Shown here: positions 1 to 9,129 of the stretch, one piece after another
How the letters are laid out: every line of letters begins with the position of its first letter
How positions within the stretch are numbered: the stretch's first letter is position 1
From: an uncultured Lachnospiraceae bacterium
Lineage (GTDB): Bacteria; Bacillota; Clostridia; Lachnospirales; Lachnospiraceae
Direction: 5' to 3'
Assembly (NCBI GenBank): GCA_900314295.1
Contig: OMUU01000150.1
Span: forward strand, 1-53,930
Length of the DNA: 53,930 nt
Notes under the pieces: generated by a model
The model's database searches: none
The model's input: the letters and a program-made list of their open reading frames with translations, nothing else
What the model was told of the DNA's origin: nothing
Made by a program: the position numbers and the translations under genes

Positions 1-85
1 ACGGATAAAACTTTTAACAGCCAGTAATGCTCAGGCAAAGGTACTGTAAAATCTTAGCCGTTTTAGGTGGCGCGTAAACAGTAAC
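1..85 (+). repeat. Repeat B, arm copy cut by the window start
   Basis: The first 85 bases match one arm of a dispersed repeat also seen at 20838-20920 (same strand) and, inverted, at 52291-52340 and 53811-53930. The shared core runs from GGATAAAACTTTTAACA through GGTACTGTAAAATCTT to an outer end like GTGAACAGTAAC. The window opens inside the element, so its other half is off the edge. There is no coding sequence here. Confidence 0.8.
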
Positions 86-178
86 CCTGAGCATTAAAGC
101 CGGTTTGCGAAGCTCACACCTCCCTTGCGCTTCCGGGAAACGCCGTGCTATACTGTAGGGCGAAAAGAGGTGTTGAAG

Positions 179-616
179 ATGCAGTTCGAGAAATTGCAGA
201 AAGATATGATCGCCGCCATGAAGGCGCATGATAAGGTGCGGAAGGATACCATCGCCGCGCTGGTTTCCGGAGCGAAGAAAATCGCGATTGATGAGGGAAG
301 CCGCGATAACATTACGGAAGAGATTACCGACCGCGCGGTTATGAAGGAGCTTCGGGCCGCAAAGGAACAGTACGAAAGCTGCCCGGATTCCCGACAGGAT
401 TTGAAAGCCGAGTACAAGACACGCTTCGATATCATCAGCGAATACGCGCCGAAGATGATGTCCGAGGAAGAGATTCGCACCGTCCTCACAACCCGATTTG
501 CAGACGTGATCGCATCCAAAAACAAAGGACAGATCATGAAAGCCGTCATGCCGCAGCTCAAAGGCAAGGCAGACGGACAGACCATCAGCAGGGTAGTCGC
601 AGATCTCTGCCGGTGA
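179..616 (+). CDS. GatB/YqeY domain protein (YqeY-like)
   Basis: A 145-residue soluble, all-helical protein that matches the stand-alone YqeY family in length and sequence (begins MQFEKLQKDMIAAMKAHDK; contains YAPKMMSEEEI; ends in KGKADGQTISRVVADL). The family resembles the tail domain of the tRNA-amidotransferase subunit GatB and may bind tRNA, but no reaction is established for the stand-alone form. The ATG at 179 is preferred to one 54 bases upstream because AGAGGTG lies just before it and the upstream part is not family-like. It appears monocistronic, with a terminator directly after it. Confidence 0.85.
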   Translation: MQFEKLQKDMIAAMKAHDKVRKDTIAALVSGAKKIAIDEGSRDNITEEITDRAVMKELRAAKEQYESCPDSRQDLKAEYKTRFDIISEYAPKMMSEEEIRTVLTTRFADVIASKNKGQIMKAVMPQLKGKADGQTISRVVADLCR

Positions 617-628
617 ATAAGCCGGATG

Positions 629-698
629 CCCCGCACCGCGGGGCGATACCAAAGAATAAGTCCCTTGTGGCCGAAACCGGCGTACAGGGGCTTTTCTT
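629..698 (+). terminator. Intrinsic terminator region after the yqeY-like gene
   Basis: A perfect CCCCGC-ACC-GCGGGG hairpin (629-643) is followed by a second stem (CCCTTGT at 662-668 with ACAGGGG at 684-690) that runs into CTTTTCTT. The second hairpin plus T-rich tail is the likely terminator. It separates the yqeY-like gene from the Crp-like gene, which has its own ribosome binding site AAAGGAG near 709. Confidence 0.6.
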
Positions 699-725
699 AT
701 ACATACCCAAAGGAGAATCCTCAGA

Positions 726-1433
726 ATGGAAAGAATCCCAGACAGCCTCCGATCGGCTTGCATTACTATAATGAAGAAAAGCTATCTGTTCCGTCATCTT
801 CCGGATGAGGATCTGCAGCTGTTGCTGGATAGTCCGTTCCTCCGCGTGCAGTCATACCAAAAGGGAGATCTTATCTTCGATGAATCCGATAAGCCTTCCG
901 AAATTATGCTGCTGATCCGCGGAAACCTTTTGATTGCGCAGAACACACTCAGTGGAAAACGGATGATTCTATCCCGCATTGTGGATCCCGGTGACACCTT
1001 TGGAGAAGTCTACGTCTTCAAACAGCTTCCCGCCTATGATATGTACGCGGAAACCATCGAACGCACATCGATTCTTTTTGTCGACGCCTCACTCTTGTCC
1101 GGCGAAAGCAGGGATCCCTATCTGAAAATCGCAGAAATCATGATGCGCAACCAGCTGATGATGTTTGCCTCCAAAGCCTATATGATGAACCGGAGGCTCC
1201 GCATTCTCGGCAGTCCCAGTATCCGGGAGAAGATCGCCCGCCTGCTGATCGAACGCCAGGGAAAGACCAACCGCGTTCACGTTATGCCGCGCGAGGAGAT
1301 GGCAGACTATCTGAATGTCACCCGTCCGTCTCTCTCCAGAGAAATCAGCGCAATGGTGAAGGAGGGTATTATCCGGAACGAGGGACAGACGCTGGTCATT
1401 CTCGATCAGAAAAAGCTGGAAGAATATATCTGA
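726..1433 (+). CDS. Crp/Fnr family transcriptional regulator
   Basis: A 235-residue regulator with an N-terminal cyclic-nucleotide-binding-type beta-barrel (about residues 20-130, including the turn GDTFGEVYVFKQLPAY) and a C-terminal winged helix (about 160-235), where REEMADYLNVTRPSLSREIS is the recognition helix-turn-helix. The N-terminus lacks the cysteine cluster of FNR oxygen sensors, so an iron-sulfur sensor is unlikely; the ligand cannot be told. It lies 32 bases upstream of an AEC transporter on the same strand, so the two are probably co-transcribed and the transporter is a plausible target. Confidence 0.9.
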   Translation: MERIPDSLRSACITIMKKSYLFRHLPDEDLQLLLDSPFLRVQSYQKGDLIFDESDKPSEIMLLIRGNLLIAQNTLSGKRMILSRIVDPGDTFGEVYVFKQLPAYDMYAETIERTSILFVDASLLSGESRDPYLKIAEIMMRNQLMMFASKAYMMNRRLRILGSPSIREKIARLLIERQGKTNRVHVMPREEMADYLNVTRPSLSREISAMVKEGIIRNEGQTLVILDQKKLEEYI

Positions 1434-1465
1434 AAAAAACGGAACAAAAGAAAGAGAACCCCTAT

Positions 1466-2410
1466 ATGTCAAACCTGTTATTTAGCATGAATGCCACATT
1501 TCCCATCTTCCTTGTGATGATGCTCGGCTATTTTTTCCGAAAAAAGAACATCATCACCGAGAATCTCGCCTCCGGGATGAATACCTTCGTCTTTAAGATT
1601 GCACTCCCGGTCAGTCTGTTCTCTCAGCTTGATTCCGTGGATTTCTCTGAGGTATGGGATACTGAATATGTCGTCTTCTGTTTTCTCGCCACCTTACTCA
1701 GCATCGGTATCGGCGTTCTGATCTCTTTTATCTTCAAGGATAAAAATGACCGGGGCGAATTTGTGCAGGGCTCTTACCGGAGCAGCGCCTCGCTTCTCGG
1801 TATGGCCTACATCGAAAATATCTACGGAACCGCCACCATGGGTTCTCTGATGATGCTGGGCTGCGTACCTTTATATAATGTTATGGCCGTCCTTATTCTG
1901 TCTCTGATGAACGGAAACGGCGAGAGTCTGGATATACGACAGCTGAAGCGCACCTTCAAGGGAATTCTCCTGAATCCCATCATCTGGGGCATCCTCCTCG
2001 GGTTTGCCTGGGCACTGACAGGGCTGAAAATGCCGGAGATGTTCCAGACCACCATCGGTTACATCGGCCGCCTCGCCAGCCCCATGGGCCTTCTTGCCAT
2101 GGGAGCTACCCTGAATTTCAGCAGTATCCGGGGAAAGCTGGCGCCCATTCTCGTCGGTTCTTTCCTGAAGCTTGTCGGATATACCGCCATCTTTATTCCG
2201 ATCGCCATCTGGCTGGGCTTCCGGCAGGAAAAGCTGATCGCCGCTCTGATCATGCTGGGATCCGCCAGCACCGTAGCCGGATACGTCATGGCCAGAAACA
2301 TGAATCACGACGGGGTCGTATCGTCCGGAATCGTGGTGATCACCACTCTGGGAAGCGTATTTACGCTGACCTTCTGGATTTGGCTGCTCCGGTCTCTCGG
2401 AATGGTATGA
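1466..2410 (+). CDS. AEC (auxin efflux carrier) family transporter
   Basis: A 314-residue membrane protein with about ten hydrophobic segments in the two-bundle arrangement of AEC/malate-type permeases. It begins MSNLLFSMNATFPIFLVMML and carries the family's early motif (FKIALPVSLF) and a late motif (ALIMLGSASTVAGYVMAR). Bacterial members move small organic acids or amino acids; the substrate cannot be read from the sequence. It follows the Crp-like regulator and no terminator is seen between them. The next gene has its own strong promoter. Confidence 0.88.
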   Translation: MSNLLFSMNATFPIFLVMMLGYFFRKKNIITENLASGMNTFVFKIALPVSLFSQLDSVDFSEVWDTEYVVFCFLATLLSIGIGVLISFIFKDKNDRGEFVQGSYRSSASLLGMAYIENIYGTATMGSLMMLGCVPLYNVMAVLILSLMNGNGESLDIRQLKRTFKGILLNPIIWGILLGFAWALTGLKMPEMFQTTIGYIGRLASPMGLLAMGATLNFSSIRGKLAPILVGSFLKLVGYTAIFIPIAIWLGFRQEKLIAALIMLGSASTVAGYVMARNMNHDGVVSSGIVVITTLGSVFTLTFWIWLLRSLGMV

Positions 2411-2471
2411 TTCGTGGTACGTGAACCATGGCCCCGTATTCGGGTTTATCGGTCTGATGCAAGGGTATTGA

Positions 2472-2499
2472 TTGACATTTCTCCTTCAGATGCTATAAT
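2472..2499 (+). promoter_or_regulatory. Sigma-A-type promoter for the EIIC-like gene
   Basis: A perfect TTGACA (2472-2477) and perfect TATAAT (2494-2499) are 16 bases apart, with an extended -10 TGC just upstream of the TATAAT. The start codon of the EIIC-like gene is about 80 bases downstream and is preceded by AAGGAGGAG. This is the best promoter match in the window. Confidence 0.8.
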
Positions 2500-2580
2500 C
2501 TGTTCTAACACGTGTCTTGTCACATGTATTTGTCACCAGGATACGGAAACAGATCACAAGGAGGAGAAATCAATCGAATC

Positions 2581-3678
2581 ATGGAAAAATTCAAGGCATT
2601 TCTGAAAAGGAAGAACATTGAGATTTCCCTGAAGCGCTATGGCATCGATGCCCTTGGCGCCATGGCACAGGGTCTCTTCTGTTCTCTTCTGATCGGCACA
2701 ATTATCAACACCATCGGCACTCTGTTTCATATCGCGGCACTGTCCGCCACCGTCGCTACGGTTTCCGGCGTCGATTACACCGTAGGCGGTCTGGCCATGG
2801 CAATGAGCGGACCCGCCATGGCAGTCGCCATCGGACGGGCTCTCCAGTGCCCGCCCCTCGTTCTATTCTCTTTGATCACCGTAGGATTCGCATCCAATGC
2901 GCTCGGCGGCGCCGGCGGCCCGCTCGCCGTTCTCTTCGTCGCAATCATCACCGCAGAGATCGGAAAAATGGCTGCCGGAGAAACGAAGGTAGACATCCTC
3001 GTAACCCCTCTTGTCACCATCGGCGTCGGCGTAGCGCTTTCCGCTCTGATTGCGCCTCCTCTCGGAAAACTTGCGATGATGGTCGGCAGCTTTATCATGT
3101 GGGCGACAGAGCTGCAGCCGTTCCTGATGGGCATCCTGGTTTCCGTCGTTGTCGGAATTGCGCTGACCCTTCCCATCTCCTCCGCTGCAATCTGCGCCGC
3201 TCTTCAGCTGACAGGCCTTGCAGGAGGCGCTGCCGTCGCCGGATGCTGCGCACAGATGGTCGGCTTCGCCGTTATGTCCTTCCGGGAAAACAAATGGGGC
3301 GGCCTCGTTTCCCAGGGAATCGGCACCTCCATGCTTCAGATGCCGAATATCGTGAAAAATCCAAGGGTCTGGATCGCACCGATCCTTACCTCCGCAATCA
3401 CGGGTCCGATCGCAACCTGCATCTTTCATATGCAGATGAACGGACCGGCCATCGACTCCGGAATGGGCACCTGCGGCCTGGTCGGACAGATCGGTGTATT
3501 CCAGGGATGGCTCAATGATATCGAGGCGGGAACGAAGGCCGCCATCACCGCCGGCGACTGGATCGGACTGATCCTGATCAGCTTCGTTCTTCCCGCTGTC
3601 CTCTGCCCGCTGATCAATCTCTTCTGCCGACACAAGGGCTGGGTAAAGGATGGAGATCTCACTCTGAAGCAGAGCTGA
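2581..3678 (+). CDS. PTS EIIC-like integral membrane protein (PTS_EIIC_2 type)
   Basis: A 365-residue, very hydrophobic, Gly/Ala-rich protein with about ten membrane segments, resembling the PTS_EIIC_2 family of stand-alone EIIC-like proteins (motifs GFASNALGGAGGPLAVL and MNGPAIDSGMGTCGLVGQIG). No EIIA or EIIB partner is nearby and it has no phosphorylated histidine or cysteine domain, so sugar phosphorylation by this protein alone is not supported; the family's role is unclear. The start MEKFKAFLKRK at 2581 is chosen because AAGGAGGAG ends about 14 bases before it and the 69 bases upstream in frame look like leader. Confidence 0.82.
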   Translation: MEKFKAFLKRKNIEISLKRYGIDALGAMAQGLFCSLLIGTIINTIGTLFHIAALSATVATVSGVDYTVGGLAMAMSGPAMAVAIGRALQCPPLVLFSLITVGFASNALGGAGGPLAVLFVAIITAEIGKMAAGETKVDILVTPLVTIGVGVALSALIAPPLGKLAMMVGSFIMWATELQPFLMGILVSVVVGIALTLPISSAAICAALQLTGLAGGAAVAGCCAQMVGFAVMSFRENKWGGLVSQGIGTSMLQMPNIVKNPRVWIAPILTSAITGPIATCIFHMQMNGPAIDSGMGTCGLVGQIGVFQGWLNDIEAGTKAAITAGDWIGLILISFVLPAVLCPLINLFCRHKGWVKDGDLTLKQS

Positions 3679-3715
3679 CAAGCTTCTCACACTTCTCGAT
3701 GCACATACGTCAGGG

Positions 3716-3836
3716 GCGAGAAAAAACGCGCTTCGCGAGTTTTTCTCCCGCCATCGCGACCGCTTCGCCGCACACGAATGCGCTTCGCCGCACGCGAAGG
3801 CTTCGCACTCTGCTGCGCCTCAGCGTTCGCGTAAAG
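3716..3836 (-). repeat. Repeat A, most divergent copy
   Basis: It has the same layout as the other six repeat A copies: a stem-loop (GAGAAAAAAC with GTTTTTCTC), a GC-rich middle, and an end CAGCGTTCGCGTAAAG touching a terminator. It is about 25 bases longer because the GCTTCGCCGCAC segment is duplicated. In the stem, T-A of the consensus becomes A-T, so pairing is kept apart from one bulged A. It lies between the convergent EIIC-like and LTA-synthase-like genes. Confidence 0.7.
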
Positions 3837-3845
3837 AAACAGAAA

Positions 3846-3888
3846 AAGGCCTTCCCGCAAAAACATATCTTCTCTGCGGGAAGGCCTT
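3846..3888. terminator. Intrinsic terminator between convergent genes
   Basis: AAGGCCTTCCCGC pairs with GCGGGAAGGCCTT around a 17-base loop, with T-rich sequence on the plus side and T-rich complement on the minus side. It can end both the EIIC-like gene (+) and the LTA-synthase-like gene (-). Confidence 0.85.
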
Positions 3889-3932
3889 CTGTTTTCTTTC
3901 TTATACTCTTTCTTTTACTCTTTTTTTCCGCT

Positions 3933-5945
3933 TCAGCCGGCGGCCTTCTTTTCAGAAGCCCCGGCCGCTGTCTTGTCTGCATCGCTGTTGATGTATGGGA
4001 AGAAAAGATCGCTTCGATCCTTCTTGTCAAACATCGAGTTGTATTCCAGGATGTTGTAATTCCGGATCCACTCGGCCTCATCCCCGGTTGCATCCTCCAG
4101 ATGCTCGAATCTCTGATTTGTCTCGGAATAATATCCTCTGGAGTTTATTGCCGGAACGGTCTGCATCATTTCCGCCAGGAACTTATTGTACGCCGGAAGC
4201 TGGATATTTGCTCTCTCCAGCGTCAGTGTGGACAGATAGTTCAGGCTGGTGCAGTCGATCGTGGTCGCATCCGTATCATAATTCGTCCAGATAAAGAACG
4301 GCACCTTGAAGAAGTTTTCGAGCTCATCCATCGTCAGACCGGACATTCCTTTCCCATTCAGATACCGGTAGAAATACTCGTCCAGACTCGGCTGATGATC
4401 CCCGAAGAATACGATCTCAACCGGGTCATCCACGCCCTGGAAATATTCCACCAGATTTTTCACCGCCTTGTCCGTTGCCTGCGCACAGGTCAGGTACTGG
4501 TTGACGTCGCTGAAAATCGCCGGCTCCGCCGTAACGGTCGGTGTGAAGTTGGAATAAATACCGGTGTATCCGCCATGGTTTTGCATCGTTATTCCCGTGA
4601 TCAGAAGACTCTCGCCGTCCTTTTTCTCCTTATAGCGGTTGATGATCTTATCGAACAGCTCCTGATCCGTAATGTAATCGCGCATAATGTTCGTCTGATC
4701 GAAATAGCCGGACGGGTCATCCATAAAATAGGTCTCATCATAGCCCAGCTTCGGATATACGGTTTTCCTGCTCCATCCGCTCGCATAGTACGGATGCATC
4801 GCAACCGTCGTGTAGCCCAGGTTCTTTAACGTCGATACAAGGGAGAACGGTGTCTTGTTCATGTACTGCTGATATACGACGGATCCTGAAGGCAAAAATG
4901 CCATGGAATTTCCGGTCTGGTACTCCCACTCGGAGTTCGGCGTTTTCGCGCCGAATACCGACGACAGCGTGAATCCCTTGATCGTATTCTCGCTCATCGA
5001 ATGAATGAACGGCATATAATCACCGACATTTGTCTGCAGATTGCCGAGCACGGACAGATCTGCAAACGATTCATCCATGATGAAGATAATGGTCGGATTT
5101 TTTACCTCTTTGTTCGTGGTTACATTCGAAACCGCGTCCGCATCCTCATACCTGTCTTCCAGTTTTTTGACCGCATCCGCAGAATATCCGGCCGGTGGCT
5201 GCACAAAGTTATCCCGGACACTCAGAACGAAATTCAGCACAAACCCGTTCTGATAGCTTCCCTTTTGTTCCCAGGTCTGTGTCTCGGTATTCGCGCTCTT
5301 CTGGAACACGTACCCGAAAAGGGCGATCATCAGAACCGCACTGATAATTCTCTGCAGCCAGTGCCAGGTGTATTTAACCTGGATCTTTCGCACAAGCAGG
5401 ACATAGAGGATACTCATCATGATGATATACGCGCCCCGGTCATGCAGAACAAAGGTATAGTTCTTCACAACGCTCAGCCCGGTTCCGACCGTGATCAGAT
5501 CGGAATACGTGATCTCATTGCCACGCACCGTATACACGAAGTAGTTCGTGTAAGCGAAAGCGGTAAGCGCGCAGTGCGCCGCGATCGCTGACCAGGAAGG
5601 TCTGCTGAGGATCAGCTGGAACAGGAAATAAACCGCCAGAATCAGCAGAACATTCATCATATGCGTATGCTTGGACGTCCTCATATAAAAATCAGGCGCC
5701 AGAATTACATGCTGCACGCAAAATTCGGTGAACTTGCAGCTGAGAAGAAACAGGATTGCGGTCCACAGCCACGGAACCCTGTCACTCAGCTCGAAGTCAA
5801 CATTGGTAATGACAAACAAGGCCGCGGCATACGGCAGGATCGTCCAGAGCATATATCTGGTGATGGCATACATAACAACCGCGGCTGCCAGAAAAATGCC
5901 GAAGCAGATCATTCTTTTCCTGGTGATCTTAAAGGAAATCTTCAT
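3933..5945 (-). CDS. LTA synthase family sulfatase (membrane phosphoglycerol transferase-like)
   Basis: 670 residues: about five or six membrane segments in the first 215, then an extracytoplasmic alkaline-phosphatase/sulfatase-type domain from about 283. Visible LtaS-like motifs are a metal ligand in FIMDESFAD (E292), the candidate nucleophile threonine T335 in FGAKTPNSEWEYQTGN, and the late metal motif FGDHQPSLDEY. Family members move glycerol phosphate from phosphatidylglycerol to lipoteichoic acid or related glycans at the outer membrane face; which polymer is made here is unknown. The tail is Lys/Ala-rich. It appears monocistronic, with a promoter at 6018-6045. Confidence 0.85.
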   Translation of the reverse strand: MKISFKITRKRMICFGIFLAAAVVMYAITRYMLWTILPYAAALFVITNVDFELSDRVPWLWTAILFLLSCKFTEFCVQHVILAPDFYMRTSKHTHMMNVLLILAVYFLFQLILSRPSWSAIAAHCALTAFAYTNYFVYTVRGNEITYSDLITVGTGLSVVKNYTFVLHDRGAYIIMMSILYVLLVRKIQVKYTWHWLQRIISAVLMIALFGYVFQKSANTETQTWEQKGSYQNGFVLNFVLSVRDNFVQPPAGYSADAVKKLEDRYEDADAVSNVTTNKEVKNPTIIFIMDESFADLSVLGNLQTNVGDYMPFIHSMSENTIKGFTLSSVFGAKTPNSEWEYQTGNSMAFLPSGSVVYQQYMNKTPFSLVSTLKNLGYTTVAMHPYYASGWSRKTVYPKLGYDETYFMDDPSGYFDQTNIMRDYITDQELFDKIINRYKEKKDGESLLITGITMQNHGGYTGIYSNFTPTVTAEPAIFSDVNQYLTCAQATDKAVKNLVEYFQGVDDPVEIVFFGDHQPSLDEYFYRYLNGKGMSGLTMDELENFFKVPFFIWTNYDTDATTIDCTSLNYLSTLTLERANIQLPAYNKFLAEMMQTVPAINSRGYYSETNQRFEHLEDATGDEAEWIRNYNILEYNSMFDKKDRSDLFFPYINSDADKTAAGASEKKAAG

Positions 5946-6017
5946 TACAGGCTTACCAACTTTCTGATGTAGAATTCATTCTCTTGCATTTTACCTTGCG
6001 GTTAGACACTGTTTACT

Positions 6018-6045
6018 AAGATAACATAAATCCGCTCCGAATCAA
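6018..6045 (-). promoter_or_regulatory. Candidate promoter for the LTA-synthase-like gene
   Basis: On the minus strand TTGATT and TATCTT are separated by 16 bases, about 75 bases upstream of the start codon. This is a moderate match to sigma-A consensus. Confidence 0.4.
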
Positions 6046-6144
6046 GTATTTTTCACATTTAATTCACAAAAAAAGTTTTGTACCAATGAATGTTTAGCCT
6101 TACCCGCCCAAATCTTTCCCTGAAAATCTTCTCAGGAAAGCACG

Positions 6145-7872
6145 TTAAGCTTTTCGGGCAAAATCTGTCACAATCTGATTGGAATCCCGTTTCTTTGCCA
6201 GGAACATGTACTCGTCTGCACGGGAGACAATCGATTTCACATCATCTTCCTTCCTCGCCACCGTGATTCCGATCGCAGACTGACAGGCCACCGGCTGTCC
6301 TTCTACAATAATTTCTGTATGATTCGACAGCTGAAGAAATCTCTCCGCAGCATTTTCAATTTCCTCAGGACACTTGAGCTGCAGCAAACCCACAAATTCG
6401 TCCCCGCCCCAGCGGCAGAACCGATCCGTGCGTCTTCCGAACCTCCGAAGTCCCACGCCTAATTCCCTCAGCAAACGATCTCCCACCTCGTGGCCGTACC
6501 GGTTATTGATATCATGAAAGCGGTCCATATCCGCAAACAGCACGGCAAAGGTATGACCGGTTCGCCGATAACGCTCAAGCTCTTCCTCGATGCATACTTC
6601 CATATACTTTCTTCCCGGCAGACAAGTCAGGGGGTCCCGGGTAGCCACCTCATAGATATCTCTCAGGAAGTTTTCGTCATACGAATCGCCTCCCAGGGGA
6701 CTAAACACGGCTACCAGTTCCGTGACTTTTCCGCGAGAATCCTTCAGCGGCACCAGAGTATTTCGAACCAGAAGATTCTCCCCATCCTTTCTGCGAATGA
6801 GCATTTTCATAGTCTGCACCTGTCTGGAATGATAAGCCACCAGGGCAGGACAGTTCTCCCCTGCAATGGTATCCTCGCTCACAAAAGAACAGCTAAACGA
6901 CAGGTCCACGCAACGCTTTCCCACAACTTCATCAGAACGGTACCCGAGGAGTTTTTCCGCATCCCTGTTCCAGAAAAGTACCGTCTGATCCGGCCGCAAA
7001 ATATAAGAACCAAATGGGATCTCATTTAAGAATCTCTCCAGACCAATATTCTGCAGTTCTTCCGGTCTGTCCGGTGATTCTGCAGTTTTCGTCTTATCAG
7101 ACATTACGGACGAAGCCGTTGCCGCCTCCTTCCGCACAGCACCTCCATTCCCGGTGATGCTGCCCTTTTCAATCATCGAAAGATTCTTTTCTATATCCGA
7201 ATAATCCCTTATCACCGGGATCCCGGGATCCGCCTGTCTGTGTCTTCTGGCAAGCTCCTCGGTCTGGTAATGAATTCCAAGAAGCCCGGCAGCGCGGGAA
7301 CCAAGTACATCCAGGCGATAATTGTCACCGATATAGACACATTCTTCCGGCTGGAAGCCCGCCTTTTTCACACAGAAACGAAAAAATTCCGGGTCCGGTT
7401 TTTCCGTACACACCTCGGCGCTCGTAATCAGATCCTCCAGCAGGCTTCCCATCCCAAGCTTCTGAACCTTTCGATATTGCATTTGCGACATCATATTCGT
7501 GGCGCAGGCCACATAATACCCCCGCCCCTTCAGAGCCTCAAGAAACCGGTAAACGCCCTTTTCCGGCTTCATATTCTGAATCAGCGTGTCCCAGTAGATC
7601 TCGTACATCATCCCCGCGTACGGAAAGATCGGCTGACCGATCTCCTGCAGAAAACGGCTGAAACGAATCAGCCTGTCATGTGTGGCAGCCTGCCTCCATC
7701 CCATCTCTTCGATCAGAAGATCCATCATTTCATGGATTTTCCTCTCTGTAAATTCCTTCGAGAGCCCGAACTGCCGCGCGCAGAATTCGTTCAACGCCCT
7801 CTGCGCCGCCTCATCGGCATTGTCATAGCTGTATAAGGTATTGTCCAGATCAAAAAATACTGCTTTTCTCAT
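6145..7872 (-). CDS. HAD hydrolase - PAS - GGDEF fusion (putative diguanylate cyclase)
   Basis: 575 residues in three parts. Residues 1-220 form a complete HAD phosphatase-like domain: motif I FFDLDNT (D8, D10), a motif II threonine in CATN, motif III lysine in EKPDPEFF, and motif IV GDNYRLD; it resembles YjjG-type nucleotidases. Residues about 285-395 look like a PAS sensor. Residues about 415-575 are a GGDEF domain with an intact RWGGDEF active site (from residue 489) and an RxxD inhibitory site (480-483) five residues before it. It should make cyclic di-GMP with product feedback. HAD proteins usually stand alone, so the fusion is unusual. The start is supported by AGGAG five bases upstream. 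Confidence 0.88.
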   Translation of the reverse strand: MRKAVFFDLDNTLYSYDNADEAAQRALNEFCARQFGLSKEFTERKIHEMMDLLIEEMGWRQAATHDRLIRFSRFLQEIGQPIFPYAGMMYEIYWDTLIQNMKPEKGVYRFLEALKGRGYYVACATNMMSQMQYRKVQKLGMGSLLEDLITSAEVCTEKPDPEFFRFCVKKAGFQPEECVYIGDNYRLDVLGSRAAGLLGIHYQTEELARRHRQADPGIPVIRDYSDIEKNLSMIEKGSITGNGGAVRKEAATASSVMSDKTKTAESPDRPEELQNIGLERFLNEIPFGSYILRPDQTVLFWNRDAEKLLGYRSDEVVGKRCVDLSFSCSFVSEDTIAGENCPALVAYHSRQVQTMKMLIRRKDGENLLVRNTLVPLKDSRGKVTELVAVFSPLGGDSYDENFLRDIYEVATRDPLTCLPGRKYMEVCIEEELERYRRTGHTFAVLFADMDRFHDINNRYGHEVGDRLLRELGVGLRRFGRRTDRFCRWGGDEFVGLLQLKCPEEIENAAERFLQLSNHTEIIVEGQPVACQSAIGITVARKEDDVKSIVSRADEYMFLAKKRDSNQIVTDFARKA

Positions 7873-8085
7873 AATTCTCCTGTCTCTTTTGCTGCAGCGC
7901 TCACTCTCATCATAGACCGAAACGACATATATCCTCGATTATAAGAAAATCGGAAAACAAGATCAAGCTGTGACCGGCCTTTTCAATGTCCTTTTATGCG
8001 CAATCTTTTTTTCATAAACATTCCCTATGTTCTGCTACTCTGTCCTTCGTTTTCTGTTCTGCTTTCTGTTCTTTTTTCCTTGCCT

Positions 8086-8113
8086 TTGCATGCGTTTCTT
8101 CTTATACTATAAA
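8086..8113 (+). promoter_or_regulatory. Candidate promoter for purC
   Basis: TTGCAT (8086-8091) and TATAAA (8108-8113) are 16 bases apart, about 55 bases before the purC start. No purine-riboswitch-like sequence was recognised in the leader. Confidence 0.45.
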
Positions 8114-8167
8114 GCGATAACAGCAGATGATGTAAGGGCGAATCATTACCCAACAGGAGGAAAATTC

Positions 8168-9040
8168 ATGAAGGAATTTAAGCCAATCAAGGAAGGCAAG
8201 GTCCGCGAGATCTATGATAACGGCGACAGTCTGATCATGGTAGCCACAGACCGTATCTCTGCATTTGATGTCATTCTGAAGAATAAGGTGACCAAAAAAG
8301 GCACCGTTCTCACACAGATGTCGAAGTTCTGGTTTGATTATACAAAAGACATTCTGCCGAACCATATGATCAGCACGGACGTCAAGGACATGCCGGAATT
8401 CTTCCGTCAGCCCCAGTTCGACGGCAACAGCATGCTCTGCAAGAAGCTGACCATGCTTCCGATCGAGTGCATCGTACGCGGATACATTACCGGAAGCGGC
8501 TGGGCAAGCTACCAGAAGACCGGTCTTGTATGCGGCATCAAGCTTCCGGAGGGCCTGAAGGAATGTGACAAGCTCCCGGAGCCGATCTACACTCCCAGTA
8601 CCAAGGCCGAGATTGGCGATCATGATGAGAACATCAGCTATGAGAAGAGCATCGAGGTTCTTGAAAAGCTCTACCCGGGTCACGGCGAGTATTACGCGAA
8701 CTGCCTGAAGACCTATACGATCCAGCTTTACACAGAGTGCGCAGAATATGCCCTCTCCAGAGGCATCATCATTGCCGACACCAAATTTGAATTCGGTCTC
8801 GACGAAAACGGCAACGTCGTTCTCGGAGATGAAATGCTCACACCGGACAGCTCCCGCTTCTGGCCCGCAGAGGGATATGAGCCCGGTCATTCACAGCCGT
8901 CCTTCGACAAGCAGTTCGTCCGCGACTGGCTGAAAGCACATCCGGACAGTGATTACAACCTTCCTCAGGATGTCATCGACAAGACGATCGCGAAATACAA
9001 GGAAGCATATAAGCTCCTGACCGGCTCCGATCTGAAATAA
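8168..9040 (+). CDS. purC: Phosphoribosylaminoimidazole-succinocarboxamide synthase (SAICAR synthase)
   Basis: A 290-residue enzyme of purine synthesis that joins CAIR and aspartate using ATP. Signature stretches are clear: KEGKVREIYD near the N-terminus, ATDRISAFDVI, the ECIVRGYITGSGW core and LGDEMLTPDSSRFW. The length fits the longer, eukaryote/Clostridia-like PurC. The start at 8168 is set by CAGGAGG seven bases upstream; in-frame sequence before it is T-rich leader. It is isolated from other pur genes and ends 212 bases before a strong terminator. Confidence 0.95.
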   Translation: MKEFKPIKEGKVREIYDNGDSLIMVATDRISAFDVILKNKVTKKGTVLTQMSKFWFDYTKDILPNHMISTDVKDMPEFFRQPQFDGNSMLCKKLTMLPIECIVRGYITGSGWASYQKTGLVCGIKLPEGLKECDKLPEPIYTPSTKAEIGDHDENISYEKSIEVLEKLYPGHGEYYANCLKTYTIQLYTECAEYALSRGIIIADTKFEFGLDENGNVVLGDEMLTPDSSRFWPAEGYEPGHSQPSFDKQFVRDWLKAHPDSDYNLPQDVIDKTIAKYKEAYKLLTGSDLK

Positions 9041-9129
9041 AAAACAAAAATACGAGATGTTATGTTTTCGTAAATTTCGAAAAAAAGCAGAAACGTTCAC
9101 ATAATGTTCATTTTATCATCAAAGGGAAT

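Noticed and set aside
179..616. tRNA amidotransferase subunit GatB
   Set aside because: Only the YqeY-like tail domain is present at its stand-alone length; the catalytic GatB part is missing.
3699..4829. A 376-codon plus-strand frame opposite the LTA-synthase-like gene
   Set aside because: It starts in repeat A and mirrors a gene with clear membrane and sulfatase motifs on the other strand.
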